The position numbers and the translations under genes are program-made. A stretch of 17,824 nucleotides of DNA. Origin: Bacillota bacterium (GTDB lineage Bacteria; Bacillota; Clostridia; Christensenellales; Aristaeellaceae). The stretch is from the NCBI GenBank assembly GCA_023415145.1, contig JAEZLW010000096.1, positions 1 to 17,824 on the forward strand, written 5' to 3'. The notes under the pieces were generated by a model. That model searched no databases. It was not told where the DNA came from and was given only the letters and a program-made list of their open reading frames with translations. Below are positions 1 to 5,631 of the stretch, in pieces. Each line of letters starts with the position of its first letter. Position 1 is the first letter of the stretch.

Positions 1-520
1 CGCTTACACGAAGCGGTGTGGCGGAGGACACCGTGTCCGCCGCATCCTTAGAAAAGCCTACCAGGAAATTGCCAGGCGTGGCGTTGGGATAATGGGTCAT
101 GATGCCGATCCAGGAAACAAACAGGATAGCCCTGGCCGCCAGCGCGGGATTCATAAAGTTCTGGCCGATGCCCCCGAAGAACTGTTTGACCAGCACAATG
201 GCAAGGAACGAACCCAATGCCGCCAGCCACCATGGAGCGTTGGCAGGAAGGTTGAAAGCCAACAGCGTTCCGGTAACCACGGCGCTCATGTCCGACACCG
301 TCACCGGCTGGCGGGTGCACTTTTGATAAATAAGTTCCGCAAGCACGGCGCTCATAACGGATACAACGATCAGAGCCAGCGCCCTAAGACCGAAAAACCA
401 TACAGAAGCCAAAGCAGCCGGGATCATGGCGATGCACACGTCCCACATAAGCCTGCGTGTAGTGGCATTATCTCTGGCATGGGGAGAGGAAGAAACGGTC
501 AAATCAAGATCCTTGAACAT
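1..520 (-). CDS. rnfD: Rnf electron transport complex subunit D, 5' part only
   Basis: RnfD is a membrane subunit of the Rnf complex, which passes electrons between reduced ferredoxin and NAD while moving Na+ or H+ across the membrane. The visible 173 residues start with a short cytoplasmic stretch containing S-P-H, followed by hydrophobic segments (about 26-62 and 96-113). Then come a G-G-I-G-Q-N-F-M-N-P-A-L-A-A-R block (116-130), strongly conserved in RnfD/NqrB, and S-S-A-T-P-L (165-170). In this family the Thr of such an S/T-x-A-T motif (here T168) carries covalently attached FMN. The start ATG lies 4 bp after the rnfC stop, with GGGGGGAG in the rnfC end as ribosome binding site, so the two genes are co-translated. 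The gene is cut by the window edge rather than visibly broken. The family call is secure. Confidence 0.93.
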   Translation of the reverse strand, partial: MFKDLDLTVSSSPHARDNATTRRLMWDVCIAMIPAALASVWFFGLRALALIVVSVMSAVLAELIYQKCTRQPVTVSDMSAVVTGTLLAFNLPANAPWWLAALGSFLAIVLVKQFFGGIGQNFMNPALAARAILFVSWIGIMTHYPNATPGNFLVGFSKDAADTVSSATPLRVS

Positions 521-524
521 GGTC

Positions 525-1874
525 TCAGGCTCCCCCCTTCTTGGCCGCAGCCTCTTTGGCCCTTTTTTCGCCAACTGCCTTTTTGCTTGCCCTAAAGCTT
601 TGAACCAGGCGGCGCTTAGCAGGGCACACAAAAGAACAACAGCCGCATTCGATGCAGTTCATCACCCGCGCTTTTTCCGCGGCCTCAACGTCCCCCACCC
701 TCCCGTACTGATCCATGAGCAAGGGCATCAACCGCATGGGGCAGGCCTCAACACAGCGGCCGCAGCGGATGCAGTTGGTCTCTTCCGGTTCCACCGCCTC
801 CTGACCCAGGGCTAAAAGCCCGGAGCAGCCTTTGGTGACTGGTATATTCTCATCCAGGATAGACTGGCCCATCATAGGCCCGCCGTAGACCACCTTGCGC
901 ACGCCATCTTTCAGCCCGCCGGCAGCCTTCACCAGCTCTTCCACCGGGGTGCCGATGCGCACCAGGAAGTTGCCCGGCTTGTTTACCCGACCGCCTACCG
1001 TGGCAACCCGCTCCACAATGGGCCGGCCTTCCCGGACAGCCCGGGAGATAGCCGCAAGAGTTCCCACGTTGAACACCACCACGCCCACGTCTGCAGGCAG
1101 GCCGCCGTAAGGAACAGCCCTGCGTGTCAGGGCGTAGATCAGCTGCTTCTCGCCGCCCTGAGGGTAATGGATAGGAAGCGCGCGCACAATGGCGTTATCA
1201 ATCTTTGCAAGCTTCTCCTGCATGATGGAAACGGCATCCATCTTGTTGCTCTCGATGCCCATAAGGACAGTTTTTAGGCCCAGCGCTTTCTTGACCAGGG
1301 CAATGCCATCAGCAATAAGTTCCGCTTTTTCCAGCATCAGCCGATGGTCGGCGGAGAGATAAGGTTCGCACTCCGCGCCGTTGATCACAAGCGTATCCAG
1401 CTTCTTGTCCGGCGGCGGGGAGAGTTTCACCGACGTGGGAAAGGTCGCGCCGCCCAGGCCTACGATCCCGGCATTGCGACAGATCTCCGCCAACTCTTTG
1501 GCGCTTAATGCGTCAGGTTTGGCGGCAGGTGTAAGCGGTGCCCAGGCATCCTTAAAATCGTTTTCAATAATCACCACCTGCACGGTGAGCCCGTTGGCCA
1601 TTTGGCGGGGTTCTACCGCCTTAACCATGCCGGACACGCTGGCGTGTACAGGTGCTGAAACAAACCCTCCGGCTTCGCCAATAATCTGCCCGATCTTCAC
1701 ATAATCCCCCGGCGCGACAACGCACCTGCTAGGTACACCGATATGCTGCTGCATGGGAATGAAGACCCGGGATGGCGGCGGCAATATAGTAATAGGCAAG
1801 ACGCCTGTGACGGATTTTCCGTTGACGCCTTCCTCGGGATGGATGCCGCCCGGGAACATACGACCACCTAACAC
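525..1874 (-). CDS. rnfC: Rnf electron transport complex subunit C
   Basis: RnfC is the peripheral iron-sulfur subunit of Rnf, next to the NADH site. The N-terminus shows G-G-I-H-P (residues 9-13), typical of RnfC. A glycine-rich G-G-A-T-F-P stretch and I-N-G-A-E-C-E-P-Y follow in the NuoF-like/SLBB region. Near the C-terminus are two 4Fe-4S cysteine clusters, C-I-R-C-G-R-C-x3-C-P (from about 368) and C-I-E-C-G-C-C-x3-C-P (from about 407). The tail is Lys/Ala-rich. The frame is open up to 2018, but GTG at 1874 is preferred: AAGGGAGG lies about 10 bp upstream and the family homology begins here, giving 449 aa, normal for the family. TTG at 1880 or ATG at 1859 are possible alternatives. The upstream extension has no RnfC character and overlaps recN. 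First gene of an rnfCD operon. Confidence 0.94.
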   Translation of the reverse strand: MLGGRMFPGGIHPEEGVNGKSVTGVLPITILPPPSRVFIPMQQHIGVPSRCVVAPGDYVKIGQIIGEAGGFVSAPVHASVSGMVKAVEPRQMANGLTVQVVIIENDFKDAWAPLTPAAKPDALSAKELAEICRNAGIVGLGGATFPTSVKLSPPPDKKLDTLVINGAECEPYLSADHRLMLEKAELIADGIALVKKALGLKTVLMGIESNKMDAVSIMQEKLAKIDNAIVRALPIHYPQGGEKQLIYALTRRAVPYGGLPADVGVVVFNVGTLAAISRAVREGRPIVERVATVGGRVNKPGNFLVRIGTPVEELVKAAGGLKDGVRKVVYGGPMMGQSILDENIPVTKGCSGLLALGQEAVEPEETNCIRCGRCVEACPMRLMPLLMDQYGRVGDVEAAEKARVMNCIECGCCSFVCPAKRRLVQSFRASKKAVGEKRAKEAAAKKGGA

Positions 1875-1959
1875 GGACAAAAGTCCTCCCTTCGCCAGCA
1901 AAAAAAAAGCCGTATTCCTTTGAAGTATGCCTGTCTCTGTCAGCTCTTTCACACCCGCT

Positions 1960-1990
1960 ATTATATCATACTTTGCCCCCAAAATTGCAA
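1960..1990 (-). promoter_or_regulatory. Likely SigA promoter of the rnf operon
   Basis: On the minus strand TATAAT (1960-1965) is preceded by TGA, which forms an extended -10 (TGnTATAAT). TTGCAA (1985-1990) is a possible -35, but the spacing is 19 bp, so the extended -10 probably carries the site. It lies between the recN stop and the rnfC start and gives a leader of about 80 nt. No clear terminator separates recN from this promoter. Confidence 0.6.
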
Positions 1991-1998
1991 GCGGAATT

Positions 1999-3735
1999 CT
2001 ATACAAAATTCCCGTCATCCAGATTTTTTTCAGGATCGAGTTCCGCCTTGATGTCCGATGACAATTTCAGTAAATTTCTCGCATGAGCAAGCCCGGAATC
2101 GTTTTCCGCACCGGAGCCGCCAACCATGCGTGCCAGTTCGCTCTCCCGCATGGAAGTATCAAGCTCCATAACGTTTGTATAAGTCCTCTCCCCTTGAACA
2201 TTCTTTTCCACCAAATAATGATAATCAGCCATAGCGGCGATCTGCGGCAGATGCGTGACACACAATACCTGGCGGTAAGCTGAGATTTTTGCAATCTTTT
2301 CCGCCACCACCTGGGCAATCTTGCCGCTGATGCCCGTATCAATCTCGTCAAAAACCATGGTTGGAATTAAGCCCTGCTGTGCAGCGATGGATTTGATGGC
2401 CAGCATCAACCGGGAAAGCTCGCCCCCTGAGGCAATTTTTGACAAAGGCTTCAACGGCTCTCCGGGGTTGGGCGAGATTAAAAAGGTGACCTCATCCTCA
2501 GGCACATCCTTGAAATCGGAGGAGGATGAAAACTGAACGGAAAACTGCGTCTTTTCCATGCCCAACTGTTTTAGTTGGGATACCATTTCCTTTTCAAACC
2601 AGACAGCGAGCTTTTTTCTGGAGGAGGTAAGCATTTCCGCTTCCAGAACATAGGCTTTGAGGAGATTCTTTTGGTGCTCCTCCATTTGTGCCAGCGTCTC
2701 ATCCATGTTCTGGAAAGCGGCATACTCCTGCGCGATTTTTTGCGTATAGGCAATCATGTCCTCCACGGTGGGGCCGTATTTGCGCTCAAGGCGGCGCAAC
2801 AGATCAAGGCGGGCTTCCAGTTGTTCGTTTTTGTCAGGATCAAACTCAGCGTTATCCGACAGGCTGCGCAATTGCAGCCCGCCATCCTCCAGTTCATAGT
2901 ACAAATCCTTCAGCTTGCCAAGCAGCTGTTCATACGCTGTGTCCAAATTGCTAATCCCATCCAGGGCGGAAATGGCATCCTTCAACAAAGCCAGCGCGCT
3001 AAGCTGCTTGCCTGTGCCGGCATAAACATTCTCATAGGCTCGGTGAAGTGCGGAGGATATTTTCACGCTGTGGCGAAGGCGCTCCAGGTCACGGCGGAGC
3101 TTTTCTTCCTCTCCCGGCTGCAGCTTGGCCGCCTTCAATTCCTGCAGCGCAAAACGCAGCATATCCATCCGCTGCTCCCTTTGGCTGTTTTCTCTTGTCA
3201 GATGATGAAGTTCCCTTTCCCCGGATTTGTATGCTTCCAGCGCTGCTGCTGCTTTATCCAGCTGCCTTTGGTGCTGAATGTCACCAAAACTGTCCAAAAA
3301 AAGAAGATGCCTGTTTTCGTCCATCAGGAATTGATGCTCATGCTGTCCATGCACATCGATGAGCGTGGCTGTCAACTCACGCAATGCCGTAAGAGGCACC
3401 ACCATGCCCAGAACCCGGCAGATATTTCTGCCGGATATGGAGATTTCCCTGGAAATGGACAGCAGAAAATCTTCCGCTTCTATCTCCTGCTGGGAAAGCA
3501 GTTCCTTTACTTTTTCGTTGTCCCGTATGTCAAACAGCGCTTCCACAAAAGCTTTGTCACAGCCTGTGCGGATCAGTTCCCTATCCGCCCGCCCGCCCAA
3601 TACAAGGTTTACGGCATCCACGATGATGGATTTCCCTGCTCCCGTCTCACCGGTGAGCACATGAAACCCTTTGTGCAGCGAGATGGTCAAATCCTCGATT
3701 AGCGCTACATTTCGTATCGTCAAAGACAGAAGCAT
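1999..3735 (-). CDS. recN: DNA repair protein RecN
   Basis: RecN is an SMC-like ATPase that acts early in double-strand break repair. The ATP site is split as expected. Walker A G-E-T-G-A-G-K-S is at 29-36; after a long charged coiled-coil region comes the ABC signature S-G-G-E-L-S (about 436-441), then Walker B V-F-D-E-I-D (about 461-466) and a T-H-L-P-Q switch. Length is 578 aa, close to the family norm of about 550-580. The ATG at 3735 is chosen because GGAGG lies 7 bp upstream; ATG at 3741 is too close to it and the frame further upstream is not RecN-like. In related genomes recN usually follows argR directly. Here a 5 kb AT-rich island separates them, so recN probably depends on the promoter at 3882-3910 carried by the island. 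Confidence 0.96.
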   Translation of the reverse strand: MLLSLTIRNVALIEDLTISLHKGFHVLTGETGAGKSIIVDAVNLVLGGRADRELIRTGCDKAFVEALFDIRDNEKVKELLSQQEIEAEDFLLSISREISISGRNICRVLGMVVPLTALRELTATLIDVHGQHEHQFLMDENRHLLFLDSFGDIQHQRQLDKAAAALEAYKSGERELHHLTRENSQREQRMDMLRFALQELKAAKLQPGEEEKLRRDLERLRHSVKISSALHRAYENVYAGTGKQLSALALLKDAISALDGISNLDTAYEQLLGKLKDLYYELEDGGLQLRSLSDNAEFDPDKNEQLEARLDLLRRLERKYGPTVEDMIAYTQKIAQEYAAFQNMDETLAQMEEHQKNLLKAYVLEAEMLTSSRKKLAVWFEKEMVSQLKQLGMEKTQFSVQFSSSSDFKDVPEDEVTFLISPNPGEPLKPLSKIASGGELSRLMLAIKSIAAQQGLIPTMVFDEIDTGISGKIAQVVAEKIAKISAYRQVLCVTHLPQIAAMADYHYLVEKNVQGERTYTNVMELDTSMRESELARMVGGSGAENDSGLAHARNLLKLSSDIKAELDPEKNLDDGNFV

Positions 3736-3748
3736 TTCCATTTCCTCC

Positions 3749-3785
3749 AGGAAAAAAGAAAAATGCGCGGACAAACCCCGCGCAT
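3749..3785 (-). terminator. Terminator-like hairpin in the recN leader
   Basis: A perfect 8 bp inverted repeat (ATGCGCGG at 3763-3770, CCGCGCAT at 3778-3785, 7 nt loop) is followed on the minus strand by a T-rich run TTTTTCTTTTTTC ending just before the GGAGG of recN. It has the form of an intrinsic terminator placed about 14 bp upstream of the recN ribosome binding site. It could be the old argR operon terminator or an attenuator for recN. Confidence 0.6.
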
Positions 3786-3846
3786 GTATTTCTGTTTTCA
3801 GCGCATCATACCCCGATGCGTACAGAACTAAAACAGCGCGGATGAG

Positions 3847-3869
3847 GTAAATGATATATAATCATTTAC
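3847..3869. promoter_or_regulatory. Palindrome at the expected transcription start (candidate operator)
   Basis: This is a perfect 9 bp inverted repeat, GTAAATGAT and ATCATTTAC, with a 5 bp AT spacer. It lies directly downstream of the -10 at 3882-3887 on the minus strand. The second repeat copy has the same element at 5297-5323 with one mismatch. It could be a repressor operator, a recombinase arm site or an RNA hairpin. It does not match the ArgR box spacing. Confidence 0.5.
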
Positions 3870-3881
3870 TTTTACCTCTAT

Positions 3882-3910
3882 ATAATAGTACCCTTAACTA
3901 AATATGTAAA
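3882..3910 (-). promoter_or_regulatory. Outward SigA-type promoter of unit 1, facing recN
   Basis: Minus strand -35 TTTACA (3905-3910), 17 bp spacer, -10 TATTAT (3882-3887). The same promoter with the same spacing is at 5335-5363 in the other repeat copy, which argues for function. Transcription would start near 3875 and reach recN after about 140 nt. A ribosome-binding-like AGAGGT followed by ATG lies just downstream and would encode an 18-codon peptide ending in the argR tail relic. Confidence 0.65.
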
Positions 3911-3936
3911 GATGTATTGTTAAGTTTACTCGTGTG

Positions 3937-4041
3937 GATGTTGAAACTGCCGTTGCCGAATACACCAATTTCTATAATTATGAATGTATCAATCTCAAAA
4001 GCAACCTTACTCCTTTTCAAATCAGGAGCATGGCTGAGTAA
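3937..4041 (+). pseudogene. C-terminal relic of an IS3-family transposase (OrfB)
   Basis: The frame reads ...E-Y-T-N-F-Y-N-Y-E followed by I-N-L-K-S-N-L-T-P-F-Q-I-R-S and a TAA stop. This closely resembles the last 30 or so residues of IS3/IS150-group DDE transposases (pattern Y-x-x-F-Y-N-x-E-R-x-x-x-x-x-L-T-P-x-x-x-R). No upstream transposase sequence remains; the frame begins where the conserved repeat block ends. No intact insertion sequence ends are seen. The call rests on pattern recognition of a short stretch. Confidence 0.6.
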
Positions 4042-4277
4042 TCGGGCTTATCTTACGACATAGCGTTTCTTTTTTATGTCCTTGCTTGGGTTACAGCCAG
4101 CCCAAAATCCGGGTGGCCCCTTTTTTACATTCTCTTTTGAGGTACTGTTGTTCATCGATCGGATAATTTATTATGATTGCTATGGGAATTGTAATAATAT
4201 AAAGTTTTTACTATCCATTTTCATTTGGTAAAGCTGAATCGATAGATTCGAAGCAAGATCGCTGATTAGCAAATAGA
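4042..4277. other. Gene-free AT-rich stretch
   Basis: I see no gene or clear structural signal here. The part just after the transposase relic (to about 4130, with CCAGCCCAAAATCCGGGTGG) has a different composition and may be leftover insertion sequence. The rest is AT-rich spacer downstream of the HNH gene. Confidence 0.4.
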
Positions 4278-5039
4278 TTATTCCAAAAGCAGCCCAACAA
4301 AACAATTTTCAATTATGCAATTATTGAGTACTAATGAACTTGAACCATTATGGCCAGTAAGCCCTGCCTTTGTAATGTCCACTAATATGCCATGATAATA
4401 CAGGATTGCTTTTTCAATGACCACCCGATTAGGTGGTGAAAAACTGATTATTATCCGTGGTTTACTTGCCTTCTCATTTATTTGCAATGTCTTCCCCGCA
4501 AACTGAATATCCCAATTGTTTAGCGAAAAGATTAATTCATTTTCCTTTATACATAAAACTATATTCCCATATTCATCTATTATTTCTACGTCAAGAAGCA
4601 ATAAATCATCAATTTTTTTTGCGGCTAATATGTTACGGCCATTGATCACCAACGGGCTAAATGAAGGGATAACCTGAAAATTTCCTTTAAATGTATTATT
4701 TCCTAATATAAAGTCAATTTGATCACCATAATAATATAAGGTATGTGGTTGTGAAAGTAGTGCGTTCTTATTATATGGATTTTCATTGAAAGCAAGCACC
4801 TTCCCCCGAGGCATTCTGCCTGCGGTTGCCTCCATGTGATGATTTGGGCATAAAAGCGTTATATCATCAGCCTTATGCTCATGAACTTTTGACCATTCTT
4901 TCATATGGTCATACTGGATAATTGGATTACCGCACACGACACATCCAAATCCACAGCGCTTTCTTACTTCTCGCTTTATATCTGCCTCAATATATCTTCC
5001 TACATCCTGGAAAATGAGAGTCTCTTTGTTTTTTTTCAT
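4278..5039 (-). CDS. HNH endonuclease-domain protein with unknown C-terminal domain
   Basis: The 253 aa protein has a compact HNH nuclease domain near the N-terminus. A zinc pair C33-x2-C36 is followed by D-H (44-45) and then C64-P-N-H-H (64-68), the usual Cys-x2-Cys ... DH ... Cys-x2/3-His layout. HNH domains cut DNA using a metal ion. Residues about 85-253 are predicted by eye to be beta-rich (D-E-Y-G-N-I-V-L-C-I, N-N-W-D-I-Q-F). I do not recognise this part; it might bind a ligand or DNA. The ATG has only a weak AAGG about 8 bp upstream. It is the only intact gene of unit 1. Roles to consider are defence restriction nuclease or homing-type nuclease; neither is shown by the sequence. Confidence 0.8.
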   Translation of the reverse strand: MKKNKETLIFQDVGRYIEADIKREVRKRCGFGCVVCGNPIIQYDHMKEWSKVHEHKADDITLLCPNHHMEATAGRMPRGKVLAFNENPYNKNALLSQPHTLYYYGDQIDFILGNNTFKGNFQVIPSFSPLVINGRNILAAKKIDDLLLLDVEIIDEYGNIVLCIKENELIFSLNNWDIQFAGKTLQINEKASKPRIIISFSPPNRVVIEKAILYYHGILVDITKAGLTGHNGSSSLVLNNCIIENCFVGLLLE

Positions 5040-5090
5040 ACTAAATACCTTACGTACAGATAATCCCTATATTTGATATTGAATTATGTT

Positions 5091-5243
5091 TTATAAGGCT
5101 TCAACCAATAATTGTACACCGTTTTTTTGCATAGTTACCAACATAAAACCAATATCGCTTACTGGTTTGAAGGGACTTCTTGAAGTAATGGACTCTATAC
5201 CTTCAGGATTACGAATGACACGAGATTCTTTAAATATTATTGA
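5091..5243 (-). pseudogene. Start-less reading frame abutting the argR-tail repeat
   Basis: Fifty sense codons lie between an in-frame stop at 5244-5246 and TAA at 5091-5093. The translation is protein-like (S-I-I-F-K-E-S-R-V-I-R-N-P-E-G-I, later F-M-L-V-T-M-Q-K-N-G-V-Q-L-L-V-E-A-L). It has no good start or ribosome binding site and ends about 50 bp before the HNH gene. It may be the C-terminal end of a gene cut off at the repeat. I do not recognise the family, and chance remains possible. Confidence 0.3.
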
Positions 5244-5296
5244 TTAATCAGCGCATCATTTCCTGCATGCGCACACATTAAAACAAGCGCGGATTA

Positions 5297-5323
5297 AGTA
5301 AGTGATACATGTGATCATTTACT
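5297..5323. promoter_or_regulatory. Palindrome at the expected transcription start, second copy
   Basis: AGTAAGTGAT (5297-5306) and ATCATTTACT (5314-5323) form a 10 bp inverted repeat with one mismatch. Its position relative to the promoter matches 3847-3869. The half-site ATCATTTAC is identical in both copies while the spacer has changed from 5 to 7 bp. Confidence 0.5.
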
Positions 5324-5334
5324 CTCACCTCTAT

Positions 5335-5363
5335 ATGATAGTGGCCTTAGCTAAATATGTAAA
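5335..5363 (-). promoter_or_regulatory. Outward SigA-type promoter of unit 2
   Basis: Minus strand -35 TTTACA (5358-5363), 17 bp spacer, -10 TATCAT (5335-5340). It would read across the argR-tail copy into unit 1 and could supply the HNH gene. Downstream, AGAGGTGA, 6 bp and ATG would start a 19-codon peptide ending inside the argR-tail repeat. Confidence 0.6.
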
Positions 5364-5461
5364 GATTTTTTATTAGGTTTAGATCAATTCATTCTACAGT
5401 TATACGCTCCACCATAATTTCTATGCGTTAAGCTACAAGTACAAATAACGTTTGTAAGGTT

Positions 5462-5489
5462 AGGGGTATGAATCCCCTATTCTCCACCA
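5462..5489 (+). other. tmRNA-like (or tRNA-like) 3' end fragment
   Basis: The bases fit the T-arm and acceptor end of a tRNA-like molecule: stem AGGGG, 7 nt loop TATGAAT, stem CCCCT, acceptor strand ATTCTCC, discriminator A and CCA. A U at position 70 suits the G3-U70 pair of tmRNA and tRNA-Ala, and the C-T-C-C-A-C-C-A ending is common in tmRNA. No 5' part or tag reading frame is found nearby. The loop departs from the usual TTCGAAT at two positions. It is most likely a relic of an attachment site for an element that used ssrA or a tRNA gene. Confidence 0.5.
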
Positions 5490-5492
5490 AGC

Positions 5493-5528
5493 AAATATCC
5501 AGCAAAATCAAGAGCGTGTTGGATATTT
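5493..5528. repeat. Inverted repeat next to the tmRNA-like fragment
   Basis: AAATATCCA (5493-5501) and TGGATATTT (5520-5528) are perfect 9 bp arms with an 18 bp spacer, starting 4 bp after the CCA of the tmRNA-like fragment. It could be part of an old attachment region. No T-run marks it as a terminator. Confidence 0.4.
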
Positions 5529-5590
5529 ATGTAATCCTTCGTATTTGCATTTTCCACTATAGTAAATTATGGTTGATAGCAATTGAATGA

Positions 5591-5596
5591 TATAAT
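5591..5596 (+). promoter_or_regulatory. -10 element for the R-N-x3-H gene
   Basis: A consensus TATAAT sits 36 bp before the start codon. The -35 is poor (TTATGG at 5567-5572 with 18 bp spacing), so only the -10 is well supported. Confidence 0.45.
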
Positions 5597-5631
5597 AGAA
5601 TATATGAGATATTCATATGGAGGTGTTTTTT

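Larger units (their letters stand above)
3798..3927 (-). repeat. Direct repeat copy 1: decayed argR tail plus promoter block
   Basis: 3798-3809 (TCAGCGCATCAT) is identical to 5248-5259 and corresponds to the last argR codons M-M-R plus TGA on the minus strand. The next bases are diverged, with a one-base gap. From about 3824 to 3927 the sequence aligns with 5274-5377 at roughly four fifths identity by eye. The best-conserved pieces are GCGCGGAT, ATCATTTACT, ACCTCTATAT and CTAAATATGTAAAGAT. Homology fades just before the IS3-type relic. Confidence 0.8.
3798..5250. mobile_element. Putative integrative unit 1 at the argR 3' end (integrase-less)
   Basis: This segment of about 1.45 kb is bounded by two copies of the argR tail: a decayed one at 3798-3820 and a good one at 5248-5272. 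It is clearly AT-rich compared with the flanking genes. It contains the conserved promoter block, an IS3-type transposase relic, the HNH gene and a truncated reading frame ending at the right-hand repeat. No recombinase gene is visible, so if it is mobile it must be mobilised in trans, or it is a deletion remnant. The boundaries are inferred from the repeats only. Confidence 0.5.
5248..5377 (-). repeat. Direct repeat copy 2: argR tail plus promoter block
   Basis: On the minus strand 5248-5271 reads CGC ATG CAG GAA ATG ATG CGC TGA, that is R-M-Q-E-M-M-R-stop, exactly the C-terminus of ArgR with some synonymous differences. The 19 bases 5254-5272 match 8832-8850 at 18 positions. The adjoining stretch 5274-5377 is the partner of 3824-3927. 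Confidence 0.85.

Noticed and set aside
1880..1960. Riboswitch in the rnf leader
   Set aside because: The leader is short and shows no recognisable conserved aptamer or terminator pair.
2575..3702. 375-codon open frame on the plus strand opposite recN
   Set aside because: Fully antisense to a secure recN with all ATPase motifs; the translation is Cys/His/Gln-rich and shows no family, so it is a shadow frame.
3847..3869. Palindrome as an ArgR box
   Set aside because: The standard box is TGAAT-N4-ATTCA; here the arms are different and the spacing does not fit, so I list it as an operator of unknown owner.
3798..5377. Integron attC sites or CRISPR repeats
   Set aside because: Only two long repeats with large, unequal spacing and a match to the argR coding end; no GTTRRRY-type core, no regular spacers and no integron or Cas genes.
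5404..5414. CGCTCCACCA as a second tRNA-like end
   Set aside because: No T-arm can be folded upstream of it, so it is likely chance.
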